Assembly: GCA_018333775.1 (NCBI GenBank)
Contig: JAGXSO010000150.1
Span: 1 to 17,677, forward strand
Origin: Truepera sp.
Lineage (GTDB): Bacteria; Deinococcota; Deinococci; Deinococcales; Trueperaceae
Length of the DNA: 17,677 bases
Direction of reading: 5' to 3'
Part shown: positions 7,237 to 13,975 of the stretch, one piece after another
Layout: each line of letters opens with the position of its first letter
Numbering within the stretch: position 1 is the stretch's first letter
Translations under genes and position numbers: made by a program
Notes under the pieces: generated by a model
What the model saw: only the letters and a program-made list of their open reading frames with translations
Database searches by the model: none
Told to the model about the DNA's origin: nothing

Positions 7237-8121
7237 TTAGCGGTCCTCGAACACCCTCGATACCGCCCGCACGATGTCGTAGGCTTCGCTGGTCACCGGC
7301 GCAAAGGAGGTGACGTTGAAGAGCTCCTGGGTCAACGCCTGACCCTCTTCGGTCTGAGCGATCTCAATCAGCGCCTGGGTAATCTGCTGGACCAACTCTT
7401 CATCAAGCCCGGCGCGCACTACCGTGCCGTCGTTGGGGATGGGGCCGGTATAACCCAGAATACAGACCCGTTCCATGACATCAGGGAAGTCGCGTGCAAT
7501 GGTGGTGCGCCCATCGCTGCCGGGGGTGCCGCCAAAGGTCGTGGCGACGTCAACATCGCCGTTATACACCGCCAGCATGGCAGCGTCGTGCGAGCCGGCG
7601 AAGATCGCCTGCATCTCAGTGTCAGCGTCGATGCCGTGCTCTTCCAGCAGAAAGACAAACGGGAACTGAAAGCCCGAGGTCGAGGCCGGGTCGACAAAGG
7701 CGATGGTCCTGCCGCGTAGCTGTTCGAAACTGGTAATCCCCGAGTCGCAGCGGACGTTGAACTGCGACTTGAAGTAGCTAAAGCCGCGGCGGACCGAGGC
7801 CAAAATCGGTTTGGCGCCGTGGCGGTCTATGGCCTGCACCATGGAGGCCGGCCCGAAGAAGCCGATATCGACCCGCCCAGTACCAATGGCTTCAACCAGG
7901 CCGGTAAAGTTGGTAGACACGAAGGTATCGACCGGGATCAAGAGCCTTTCGCTCAGCAGCTTAGCCAGCGGGTCGAGGCTATCGACGATCCGCTCGGCCT
8001 CGCGCGAGGGGACCATGCCGAGCACCAGGCGGGCCGGCACCTCGCCTTGGGCTAGCGCCGAGAGCGGGAAGAGCGTAACAATCAGGGCAAAAACTAGAAT
8101 CTTTGCCAGGATCTGTTTCAT
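7237..8121 (-). CDS. phnD: Phosphate/phosphite/phosphonate ABC transporter periplasmic binding protein
   Basis: This 294-residue protein has a Sec signal peptide (cleavage probably after ALA at residue 24, no lipobox Cys). It captures the substrate outside the inner membrane and delivers it to PhnE. Family features include LVLGMVPSREAERI at the mature N-terminus, VDIGFFGPASMV, the anion-binding DPASTSG motif (144-150) followed by FQFP, and the late GPIPNDGTVVR segment. The start ATG is preceded by an excellent TAGGAGG site at 6-nt spacing. It is the first gene of phnD-phnC-phnE-phnE. No phosphonate-degrading enzyme or phosphite dehydrogenase is in the window, so the true substrate (phosphonate, phosphite, phosphate) is open. 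Confidence 0.94.
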   Translation of the reverse strand: MKQILAKILVFALIVTLFPLSALAQGEVPARLVLGMVPSREAERIVDSLDPLAKLLSERLLIPVDTFVSTNFTGLVEAIGTGRVDIGFFGPASMVQAIDRHGAKPILASVRRGFSYFKSQFNVRCDSGITSFEQLRGRTIAFVDPASTSGFQFPFVFLLEEHGIDADTEMQAIFAGSHDAAMLAVYNGDVDVATTFGGTPGSDGRTTIARDFPDVMERVCILGYTGPIPNDGTVVRAGLDEELVQQITQALIEIAQTEEGQALTQELFNVTSFAPVTSEAYDIVRAVSRVFEDR

Positions 8122-8137
8122 AAACGCCTCCTAGATT

Positions 8138-8154
8138 GCGAGCCGAGGGCTCGC
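8138..8154 (-). promoter_or_regulatory. Stem-loop in the phnD leader
   Basis: GCGAGCC-GAG-GGCTCGC (plus strand) forms a perfect 7-bp stem with a 3-nt loop, ending a few bases upstream of the TAGGAGG ribosome site of phnD. It could stabilise the 5' end or tune translation. A possible -10 (TATGTT) lies just upstream, without a convincing -35. Confidence 0.4.
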
Positions 8155-8236
8155 GGCATCAATCTAACATATCCCCGTCACGGAGGCGGCAGGATCATGC
8201 CGTTAAAGCGTTTACCCGGCGCAGGCCGCGCAGGGC

Positions 8237-8304
8237 GCTACAGAGGTTGATGGTGTCAGCGCTGTAGAGGTCGCGTTCGCACCGCCCCGCAAATGCTCTG
8301 TAGC
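8237..8304. repeat. Imperfect inverted/direct repeats in the phnD-lan intergenic gap
   Basis: GCTACAGAG (8237-8245) is repeated inverted as CTCTGTAGC (8296-8304), and GCGCTACAGAGG (8236-8247 region) recurs loosely as GCGCTGTAGAGG (8259-8270). The stretch 8155-8308 holds no gene I can support. The repeats may be remnants of a small mobile sequence or chance. Confidence 0.25.
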
Positions 8305-8308
8305 CGCG

Positions 8309-8690
8309 CTACCTGGCAGCCGCCTTCGACTCCTCGCGCAGCAGGCTCAAGAAGACCTCTTCCAGCACACCTGAGTCTACCTCGAGCTCACTCAAAGCGG
8401 GGTCCAGGGCGGTGAGCCGGGGGATGAGCTGTTCAGGTTTATCGGTCAGGATCTCCAGCCGCCCTCCCACCGGCTTGACCTCATACACCAGCGGCTCCTG
8501 GCGCAGCAGCTCCGGGGTCAGCACGGTCTTGCAGCGCACCCGCTTGCCGGCCACCCTAGCTTTGATCTCGCTCTTGGGACCATCGGCCCGTATTCTCTCC
8601 CCCCGACAGCTTGCCGTAAAGACGATCAGCCAGCTCTCACGGTCAACCACCAGCACCTACATGTATGGATGACCGGTAGGAGGGCGGCGA
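8309..8690 (-). pseudogene. C-terminal remnant of an ABC exporter ATPase
   Basis: The readable part (about 97 residues of an open frame from 8656) ends RADGPKSEIKARVAGKRVR ... LEEVFLSLLREE. This is the C-terminal domain (DUF4162-like) found after the nucleotide-binding domain of CcmA/DrrA-type ABC-2 exporter ATPases. Walker A, signature and Walker B are absent. Upstream, the minus strand still shows degraded family-like pieces in other frames (VIHT near 8680, CTGGCTGATCG near 8625 resembling 'LADR'), and a TAG directly precedes the first possible GTG, so the gene looks truncated and frameshifted. It sits immediately downstream of lanT. It may be the leftover of a second exporter or immunity pump of the lanthipeptide locus, but that is inference. 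Confidence 0.7.
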
Positions 8691-8694
8691 TAAG

Positions 8695-8708
8695 GTGGCC
8701 CAGGCCAC
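8695..8708 (-). terminator. Short hairpin just after lanT
   Basis: GTGGCC and GGCCAC (6 bp, 2-nt spacer) lie a few bases downstream of the lanT stop. There is no U-run, so this is only a weak candidate for termination or 3'-end protection. Confidence 0.3.
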
Positions 8709-8712
8709 AGAC

Positions 8713-10251
8713 CTACTGGCCCAAATAACGCAGAGCACTTCCCTGCATCTCAACCATGTTGACGGTCCGATCAAAGCGGGAGTGGAACTCTTCCTCGCCA
8801 TGTAAAACCACCACCAGGGTCTTGCCGGCGGTTTGCTCTAGGATCAGCTCCATAACTTTTTCCTTACTCTGATCGTCCAGGTTGGCCAGAGGCTCATCGA
8901 GGATGTAAAGGTCTGCTTCCTGGAACAAAAGCGCCCCGATGGCAGCTTTCTGTTTCTGACCCGAGGAAAGGGTCTCCCCATCCTGGTCCCTAACCTCCTC
9001 CAGCCCCAGGGCTTCTCGGATAGCCGGGTCAGGTATCAGTTCTTTTACCGGTAAGGGGGGTAGCTCTACGGGGGCTGTCAGGGAGGCTACCCGCTCCGGC
9101 AGGGCCACCTCGCCCTGGTCCGGGGCCATATAACCAGAGAGGATATGCAGCAGGGAGGTTTTTCCCGATCCGTTCGGGCCTTGCAGTAGCAGCCGCTCAC
9201 CTGGCCGAACTTCGAACCGGGAGATGTCCAGCACCGCCTTGCCGTCGTAAGACAGACGAGCATTCTGTACACGGGCAACTGAAGAGGGACGGGCGTAGGG
9301 GGTAGGTGTAAGGGAAGCCAGCGCCTCGATTCGCTCTAGGATCTCGGCGTAGCGGTGGAACTCCGGGACTGTATTGAGGATGCTGAAGATATTTCCCACT
9401 GCGCGCCAGAAGGCGTTTACAAAGGCCAGAAAGCCGCCGAAGCTCAGCTCGCGTATCAGCACAAAGTAGCCGCCCACAATCAGCGACAGGGTGTTAGCGA
9501 GGTTCATGAACAGGTCATTCCAGGTCTGCTGCAGCGTAAGGAGCTGGTGGTTCTTGTAGGTGCTGTCCAGATATGCGCCGAGCGCCTGGCGGTTAGTGGC
9601 GAGGGTCGGCGGTTGCAGCGGAACCAGGGTACGCAAGATGCGAAAGGCCGAGAGGGTCTGGGTAAGCACCTGAACAAAACGCGCCTCGCGCTCGCGTTCC
9701 TCCGAGGTGGCCTTGCGGACGCGCTTGCCGATATGTTGGGCGACCCAGACCAGCGGCGGAGCTATGAGCAAGAGGGCCAGGGCAGCCTGCCAGGACAGGT
9801 AGAATAAAACGGCAATAAAGACCAGTGCGGCCAGTGCCTGCTGTACAACACTGAGCACCAGGTTGAGCGCAGGGGCAAAGCCCTCGAGGGTATCCCGGTG
9901 GATGCGGCTTACAAAGGACCCCGGTCCCTCCCGTTGAAACGCCTTCCAGTCCAGGAGCAGGCTCTGCTGCAGTAGCTGCCCTTCGAGGTCGAGGATGACC
10001 CGGTTGCTGAGGGCTTTGCGCCACAAGGATAACAGGTAGAACAGACCCACCAAGACAAAGCCCAGGGCCAGGTAGCCCAGGCTCAAAAACAAGAACTGCT
10101 GGAAGTCCTGAGCGATTACCCCCTCGTCGAAGATCCACTTCAGCATCAGCGGGTGTAGCAGGGCTTCGGTGGCGCTGGCCAGACTGCTAAGGGCTAACAG
10201 CAGCAGGAACTCTGGTCTTCGCTTGCCCAGCAGGTTCCAGAAGATTTTCAT
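8713..10251 (-). CDS. lanT: ABC exporter (TMD-NBD fusion) of the lanthipeptide locus
   Basis: This 512-residue half-transporter probably dimerises in the membrane and exports the modified peptide. An exporter-type membrane domain spans residues 1 to ~300, with hydrophobic spans at about 15-35, 52-75, 125-150, 152-170, 245-268 and 270-290. The ATPase domain has Walker A GPNGSGKTS (358-366), signature LSSGQKQ (428-434), Walker B YILDEP (449-454), D-loop ANLDD and H-loop His484. There is no N-terminal C39 peptidase, so leader removal needs a separate protease not found here. ATG 10251 lies inside the lanKC 3' end (65-bp overlap in another frame) and has AGGTGG upstream, implying coupled translation. 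Assignment to the lanthipeptide pathway rests on this coupling. Confidence 0.9.
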   Translation of the reverse strand: MKIFWNLLGKRRPEFLLLLALSSLASATEALLHPLMLKWIFDEGVIAQDFQQFLFLSLGYLALGFVLVGLFYLLSLWRKALSNRVILDLEGQLLQQSLLLDWKAFQREGPGSFVSRIHRDTLEGFAPALNLVLSVVQQALAALVFIAVLFYLSWQAALALLLIAPPLVWVAQHIGKRVRKATSEEREREARFVQVLTQTLSAFRILRTLVPLQPPTLATNRQALGAYLDSTYKNHQLLTLQQTWNDLFMNLANTLSLIVGGYFVLIRELSFGGFLAFVNAFWRAVGNIFSILNTVPEFHRYAEILERIEALASLTPTPYARPSSVARVQNARLSYDGKAVLDISRFEVRPGERLLLQGPNGSGKTSLLHILSGYMAPDQGEVALPERVASLTAPVELPPLPVKELIPDPAIREALGLEEVRDQDGETLSSGQKQKAAIGALLFQEADLYILDEPLANLDDQSKEKVMELILEQTAGKTLVVVLHGEEEFHSRFDRTVNMVEMQGSALRYLGQ

Positions 10252-13054
10252 AGGTATCCACCTCGTCCAGCATGAAGTCCGCCTGGTCCAGATTCAGCAG
10301 CCTGTGCAGCACCCGCAACACGCCCGCGCAGCCTGTTCCGAAATCGCACGAGACCCGCAGCAAACCTTCGCCCGGCACCGCGATGCCCTCGGGGATCTTA
10401 TCAGGAGCGACAAAGGGGCTAGCCTCTTTAGGACGGAAAAGGTGCAGCTGGCCTAGGCCCTCGAGGGGGCGCCGCAGCTTGCGGAGGTAGCCGGGATCGC
10501 CGGTGAAGAGGTAGGCGTCGAGGAGGGCGTCGATAACCCCGCTGGCGCCGAAGAGGTATCCGGGCAGCACGAAGTACTTGCGGTAGAGGTCAGCTAGCAC
10601 CGGGCGCGCCTGCTCGAACCAACCGTAGCGCAGTAGTACCTTGGCGATCCCCGCGCCGCCGACCTCGAGGTAGGGCTCGAGAGTTCCCTCGTGTCGGAAG
10701 CTCACCACCCCGGGCTCCACGGTAACTGCATGTGCCAAGTCCGCACGCAGTGCGGCTTGGCCCAGCCGCAATGGCGCGTCATCTTTCAGGAGCTGGTGCA
10801 TCCGCAGGAGGAAGAGGGCCACCCCCGACTGCCCGAAGCCCAGCCCTGTGAAGGGTGCTGTACCCGTGAACTCGTTGGCCCAGAAGGCCGTCTCGTTGGC
10901 GAGCTGCGCGGTTTCCCTTAGCCTTTGGTAGAGCCTGGTGGCGCTGTCGAAATAGCTGCCGTCCCCCGTGACCAGGTAGAACTTCAGGTTGGCCAGCCCC
11001 ACCCCGCTCGTGCCGTAGTAGAGGGTATAGTCGGCCTCGAGGCGGGAGTGGTGGTTGGCCTGCTCGAGCAACCGCGCCCCGGCCTCTACCTCCCCGAGCT
11101 CCTGTAGGACCAAGGCCAGGCCCGCCAGCCCAGTGAGCAGCCCCGGGGGGTATGCGGTGGCGTCAGCCTTCTCCGCTTGCTGCACAAACCACTGCCTCCA
11201 GCTGTTTGAAAGCGGGTACCCGGCTTTTTGCAGCGCGTAGAGCACCCCGCCCGTGCCGAAGCCCAGGCTCAACGGGTTGGTGAGGGCAGCGAAAGGGTCG
11301 GTTGGGAAGAGGGTGGCTCTGGAGGGGTCCGCGGCCGCCTCAATGAAGCGCGTCATCTCAGCGATCCAGTCGCGGAGCTCCTGCCTGGTCTGTGCGTCGA
11401 GGACCGGGTCTTCTGCTGCACTCCGGCGAACGCGCCCACCACCACCCCGGCCCCGACCAGCCACTGGCTCGTACCCTTCGCCATTACGGGCCTGTAACGG
11501 TGCTCGAATCTCCTGCACCAGCCTTGCTTCCTCGCGCTCGAGGTATGCGAGAACCTCCTTTAGGCCCACTCGGCCCTTTATGATCGCTTCCAGGAAAGTG
11601 TGAAGCTTCTCTGGCCAGCCCATGTCGTGAATCAGTTCCCGGTAGACCGTGCTAAACAGGTCGCTACGTAGGGCGGAGCAGGCACTGATGGGGTAGATGT
11701 AGTAGCACATGATGCTTGCCAGGCTGAATAGGTCGTCGCTGACGTCATAAACCTGGCCGGAGGCCCGATCCATCCGGCGAAACCCGGGCGTATACAGCAA
11801 GATGGGCTGGCCGAGCCGGTCGTGCAGTCCCCCTTCGGGTGACTCCCGCAGCGACGCCTCGAAGTCGATTAGCACGACGCGGTAGGAATTCCGCTTGAGC
11901 AACAAATTATTGGCCGACAGGTCGCCGAGGAGGACGCCCTGCTGGTGCACTTTTTGCATCGCTTGGGCTAGGCTGAGGAAGAGCCGGAAGAAGGATCGGA
12001 GGTAGCGTGCCGAATCCCGGCGGTTGGGGTGTAGCTGCAGTAAAGGGTGAGACCTCTTGAACAGCGCCGTGCGGATGTCGATCCCCTCAATGTACTCCTC
12101 AACGAGGTAGTGGTACTCCCACTCCTGGAACAGCTCGACCGGTTTGGGCGCAACACCGGTGTCCTTGAGGAGCTGGAGAATATCCCATTCTTTTCGCAGT
12201 AGATCCACCGCGTCGTAGCCGCCTGCGGCGCTGAAGTTGGTGAAAGGGCGGGCCTCCTTGACAACTACGGTTTTCCTCGACCTCCGGTCTTTGGCCTTGT
12301 AAACGCCGCCGGTGTTGGAGAAGCTGAGAGCTTCCTGAACCTCGTAGTTTCCGGCCAGCAGGGAGCCATTCTCGTTATCATCCCCGGGCATGGCCCAGTC
12401 TTCGAAGGGCCACTGCGCCCAGTCTGGGGGACTAAAGTACGGGTCGCGCCGGTCGGGGATGAGTTCCTGGGAGGGTGTGATGATGCTCAGGATCTGGCGC
12501 CCCATGGGGTCCACGCTCTGGCTCTTACTGAACGCGCCGTACCGGAAGTATACGGCCCGGGAGTCCTTGTAGCGCATGTCAGAGAGCACATAAGGCCCCT
12601 GCTCGTCGGACAGGCGCGCGGCAAGCGCTTCAATGACCTCCCGGAACTGGGTGAGCGAGCCAGGATAAATGGTTATGAACTTACCAGAACTGCCGCGCGC
12701 CATCGCCTTGGAGTTGAGGAGTTCCAGGATATTGAAGTCCAGGGCGAACTTAAATGTGACTTTTATTTCGACCAAATATACCGCGACTATACTCAACACC
12801 CGTTCGGCGTTGCGCGGGTGGGCGCTGACGTGAACCTTCCACCCCTGGTTGGGTGGTGGGCTATATGACTTTTCAAACCTGACCACCCACCATATGCCAT
12901 CACGCACCGCCCGCTGCTGGACTTCGGGGCCGAGTGCAGAGCTAAAATTCCTCGCGGTGGGCAGGTAGTAGGTGTCTACTGCCTCATAGAAGAGACTGTC
13001 TGTGGCAAGGTACATGAACCGATTAACCCAACGTTCGTCTCTCAAACCACACAC
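10187..13054 (-). CDS. lanKC: Class III lanthionine/labionin synthetase LanKC
   Basis: This 955-residue trifunctional enzyme phosphorylates Ser/Thr of the precursor, eliminates phosphate and cyclises onto Cys. Residues 1-~225 form the lyase domain. Residues ~235-510 form a Ser/Thr-kinase-like domain with GGVYKA, VVVKEARPF (Lys266), LGDLSANNLLL (Asp378, Asn383) and IDFEAS (Asp397), in the wording typical of this family. A Gly/Arg-rich linker (533-544) precedes the LanC-like domain (~555-930) with repeated GxxG helical-barrel motifs (GFGTGG, GLLTGLAG, GTSGVGLA, GFGQSGVA, GYLFGASGV, DFGTGCAG). The WCxG/CH zinc ligands of classes I, II and IV are absent, which makes it class III. GTG 13054 is the annotated start; ATG 13015 would remove the conserved 'RWVNRF' lead-in. 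It lies between lanA and lanT. Confidence 0.95.
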   Translation of the reverse strand: MCGLRDERWVNRFMYLATDSLFYEAVDTYYLPTARNFSSALGPEVQQRAVRDGIWWVVRFEKSYSPPPNQGWKVHVSAHPRNAERVLSIVAVYLVEIKVTFKFALDFNILELLNSKAMARGSSGKFITIYPGSLTQFREVIEALAARLSDEQGPYVLSDMRYKDSRAVYFRYGAFSKSQSVDPMGRQILSIITPSQELIPDRRDPYFSPPDWAQWPFEDWAMPGDDNENGSLLAGNYEVQEALSFSNTGGVYKAKDRRSRKTVVVKEARPFTNFSAAGGYDAVDLLRKEWDILQLLKDTGVAPKPVELFQEWEYHYLVEEYIEGIDIRTALFKRSHPLLQLHPNRRDSARYLRSFFRLFLSLAQAMQKVHQQGVLLGDLSANNLLLKRNSYRVVLIDFEASLRESPEGGLHDRLGQPILLYTPGFRRMDRASGQVYDVSDDLFSLASIMCYYIYPISACSALRSDLFSTVYRELIHDMGWPEKLHTFLEAIIKGRVGLKEVLAYLEREEARLVQEIRAPLQARNGEGYEPVAGRGRGGGGRVRRSAAEDPVLDAQTRQELRDWIAEMTRFIEAAADPSRATLFPTDPFAALTNPLSLGFGTGGVLYALQKAGYPLSNSWRQWFVQQAEKADATAYPPGLLTGLAGLALVLQELGEVEAGARLLEQANHHSRLEADYTLYYGTSGVGLANLKFYLVTGDGSYFDSATRLYQRLRETAQLANETAFWANEFTGTAPFTGLGFGQSGVALFLLRMHQLLKDDAPLRLGQAALRADLAHAVTVEPGVVSFRHEGTLEPYLEVGGAGIAKVLLRYGWFEQARPVLADLYRKYFVLPGYLFGASGVIDALLDAYLFTGDPGYLRKLRRPLEGLGQLHLFRPKEASPFVAPDKIPEGIAVPGEGLLRVSCDFGTGCAGVLRVLHRLLNLDQADFMLDEVDTYENLLEPAGQAKTRVPAAVSP

Positions 13055-13176
13055 TCCCGTCTTCCCTTCACTGCGATACCGCTCAAAAAAGCCCCGCTAT
13101 CACAGGGTAGCCGAGACCTACCCGCACCATGCTAAAAGGCAATCCGGCACATAACAGGCCGCAAGTGCCACAATGT

Positions 13177-13208
13177 GGCTGTACCGGCTTTCGCAGGCCG
13201 GTGCAGCC
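13177..13208 (-). terminator. Attenuating hairpin between lanA and lanKC
   Basis: GGCTGTACCGGC pairs with GCCGGTGCAGCC (12 bp with one G-U) around an 8-nt loop, beginning about 10 nt after the lanA stop. A second small hairpin (GCCACAATGTGGC) follows on the same transcript. The rest of the 163-nt gap to lanKC contains GGGTAG/CTACCC and a T6 run but no gene. Partial termination here would make the precursor more abundant than its enzyme, as is usual in lanthipeptide operons. Confidence 0.6.
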
Positions 13209-13217
13209 GATATGGTT

Positions 13218-13334
13218 TTAGTTAATTAGTGGTTTCTTACAGCACATAGAAAAGCTGCTAGTAACGCTCTGCCAGTTGACCCGACTATCCCTGGTTCTCT
13301 GGACGGACATCCGCTGTAGATTCAGAACCTGCAT
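13218..13334 (-). CDS. lanA: Class III lanthipeptide precursor peptide (38 residues)
   Basis: The ATG at 13334 is preceded by a near-perfect ribosome site, AAAGGAGGTGAGCGCG, and the stop TAA is at 13218-13220. The peptide begins MQVLNLQRMS. VLNLQ at residues 3-7 fits the hydrophobic (I/L)LxLQ leader motif that LanKC enzymes recognise. The C-terminal part carries the core SVTSSFSMCCKKPLIN: Ser23, Ser26 and Cys31 give the SxxSxxxxC arrangement for a labionin or (methyl)lanthionine pair, with an adjacent Cys32 and further Thr25, Ser27 and Ser29. It is the first gene before lanKC, with an attenuating hairpin in between, and its promoter faces the tandem boxes at 13376-13428. The leader is short for the family; the leader/core boundary is not visible. 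Too small for routine gene finding. Confidence 0.88.
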   Translation of the reverse strand: MQVLNLQRMSVQRTRDSRVNWQSVTSSFSMCCKKPLIN

Positions 13335-13360
13335 CGCGCTCACCTCCTTTCATTTGTGAG

Positions 13361-13382
13361 TGTATAGCCCACTAGGTAACAT
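13361..13382 (-). promoter_or_regulatory. Activator-type promoter of lanA
   Basis: On the minus strand TATACA (13361-13366) can serve as -10, giving a start near 13354 and a leader of about 20 nt holding the AAAGGAGG site. There is no good -35. Instead the last ATGTTAC element (13376-13382) ends 9 bp upstream of the -10, the geometry seen when an OmpR/PhoB- or SARP-type activator replaces the -35. Confidence 0.5.
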
Positions 13383-13459
13383 TCACCTAACATCCCCAGC
13401 CGGCAACCTAACATTCACCTAACATCCCAGAGCCCCCACCATGTTAGGTGGTTGTTACC
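13376..13459. repeat. Three copies of a ~20-bp tandem-hexamer control element
   Basis: TAACATTCACCTAACATCCC occurs identically at 13377-13396 and 13409-13428 (32-bp period, about three helical turns). A third copy, ATGTTAGGTGGTTGTTACC, lies inverted at 13441-13459 (17 of 19 bases equal to the reverse of the first copy and its flank). Each copy contains two TAACAT/ATGTTA hexamers whose starts are 11 bp apart. Two copies point to lanA and one to the peptide gene at 13502. Direct repeats at 11-bp spacing are typical binding sites of winged-helix activators (PhoB/OmpR class, SARPs). The ATTCACCTAAC unit also resembles the actinobacterial PHO-box repeat. The regulator itself is not in the window. 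Confidence 0.75.
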
Positions 13460-13501
13460 TCGGCCGGGGAACAATCAACCCATGGTAGAAGGAGGTGAGC
13501 T

Positions 13502-13639
13502 ATGAAGCGGATTCTGGCTGGTGTACTTGTACTGCTGGTTTTGTCTTTTGGCTTTGTGTTGGCAGACGGTAGAGACCCCAGGCGGAAGTGCGCTGGTGAG
13601 GCGCCTGGCGTCGCCGTTGCGGAGGCCGCTGAAGGCTAG
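13502..13639 (+). CDS. Small secreted peptide divergent from lanA (45 residues)
   Basis: ATG 13502 follows an excellent AAGGAGGTGAGCT ribosome site, and TAG ends the frame at 13637-13639. The product begins MKRILAGVLVLLVLSFGFVLA, a textbook Sec signal peptide with a probable cut after VLA, leaving only about 24 residues (DGRDPRRKCAG... ending AVAEAAEG) with a single Cys. I do not recognise it. Possible roles are a processed signalling peptide, an immunity or accessory peptide of the lanthipeptide system, or a stray leader. It is transcribed divergently from lanA and the third control element lies just upstream, so shared regulation is likely. A 7-codon reading frame (ATG 13482) spans its ribosome site and ends in a TATGA overlap with its start. 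Confidence 0.6.
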   Translation: MKRILAGVLVLLVLSFGFVLADGRDPRRKCAGEAPGVAVAEAAEG

Positions 13640-13654
13640 ATATCGGTCGACGAG

Positions 13655-13677
13655 AAGATAGATATCTTGGCTATAAT
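13655..13677 (+). promoter_or_regulatory. Promoter and palindromic operator of the toxin-antitoxin pair
   Basis: AAGATA-GA-TATCTT (13655-13668) is a perfect inverted repeat lying 3 bp upstream of a consensus TATAAT (13672-13677). Antitoxin or antitoxin-toxin complexes usually repress their own promoter through such a site. No -35 hexamer is evident. Transcription would start near 13684, leaving an extremely short leader. Confidence 0.55.
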
Positions 13678-13689
13678 GGTCACGAGGTG

Positions 13690-13973
13690 ATGCCATAAGC
13701 AGGGAAGTTTCCATTGCTGAAGCCAAAAGCCAGCTCTCCACCTGGGTACGGAGCGCCGAGCAGGGCGAGGCCGTGGTCATTACTCGGCGCGGTAAGCCCG
13801 TCGCTGCTTTAGTACCCGCTAGCGACCTCGAGCAGCTCGCGAGGTTGCGCGCGGCCGGCCCGCAGGCTGGCCTAGCCGGTTTAGCTGGCGGCTGGGAGAA
13901 CTCAGACGAACTGGTCGAGAACCTTGAGAAGCTCGAGCGCAGTTCAGGCCGTGCGCTACCTCCCCTCGACTAA
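13690..13973 (+). CDS. vapB: VapB/Phd-type antitoxin, start codon uncertain or frameshifted
   Basis: The frame ending at 13973 reads SREVSIAEAKSQLSTWVRSAE then VVITRRGKPVAALVP, the N-terminal DNA-binding fold of Phd/YefM antitoxins. It continues with a toxin-binding tail GGWENSDELVENLEKLE ... GRALPPLD. The full product is about 92 residues. The problem is the start: ATG 13690, right after GAGGTG, reads ATG CCA TAA and stops at once. The antitoxin frame has no ATG, GTG or TTG before SREVS (only ATA at 13695). Adding one C to the CC at 13693-13694 would give MPISREVSIAEAK, so a 1-nt deletion (or sequencing error) is the simplest explanation. GTG 13773 would lose most of the DNA-binding part. 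It partners the toxin 2 bp downstream. Confidence 0.75.
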
Positions 13974-13975
13974 GC

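Noticed and set aside
8164..8170. CTAACAT near phnD, matching the lanA control hexamer
   Set aside because: It is a single 7-bp match without an 11-bp partner; expected by chance in a window of this size.
13285..13353. Alternative 22-codon frame from ATG 13353 (MKGGERDAG...) overlapping lanA
   Set aside because: It has no ribosome site of its own, its first codons are the lanA ribosome site, and it lacks Cys and the leader motif.
13376..13459. Possible CRISPR-like array because of regularly spaced repeats
   Set aside because: Only three copies, one inverted, with 12-bp spacers and internal hexamers; promoter position fits regulatory boxes, and no cas genes are present.
13482..13505. Seven-codon leader ORF before the 45-residue peptide
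   Set aside because: It is made of the ribosome-binding sequence itself and has no upstream ribosome site; the overlap with the start is worth noting only as a remark.
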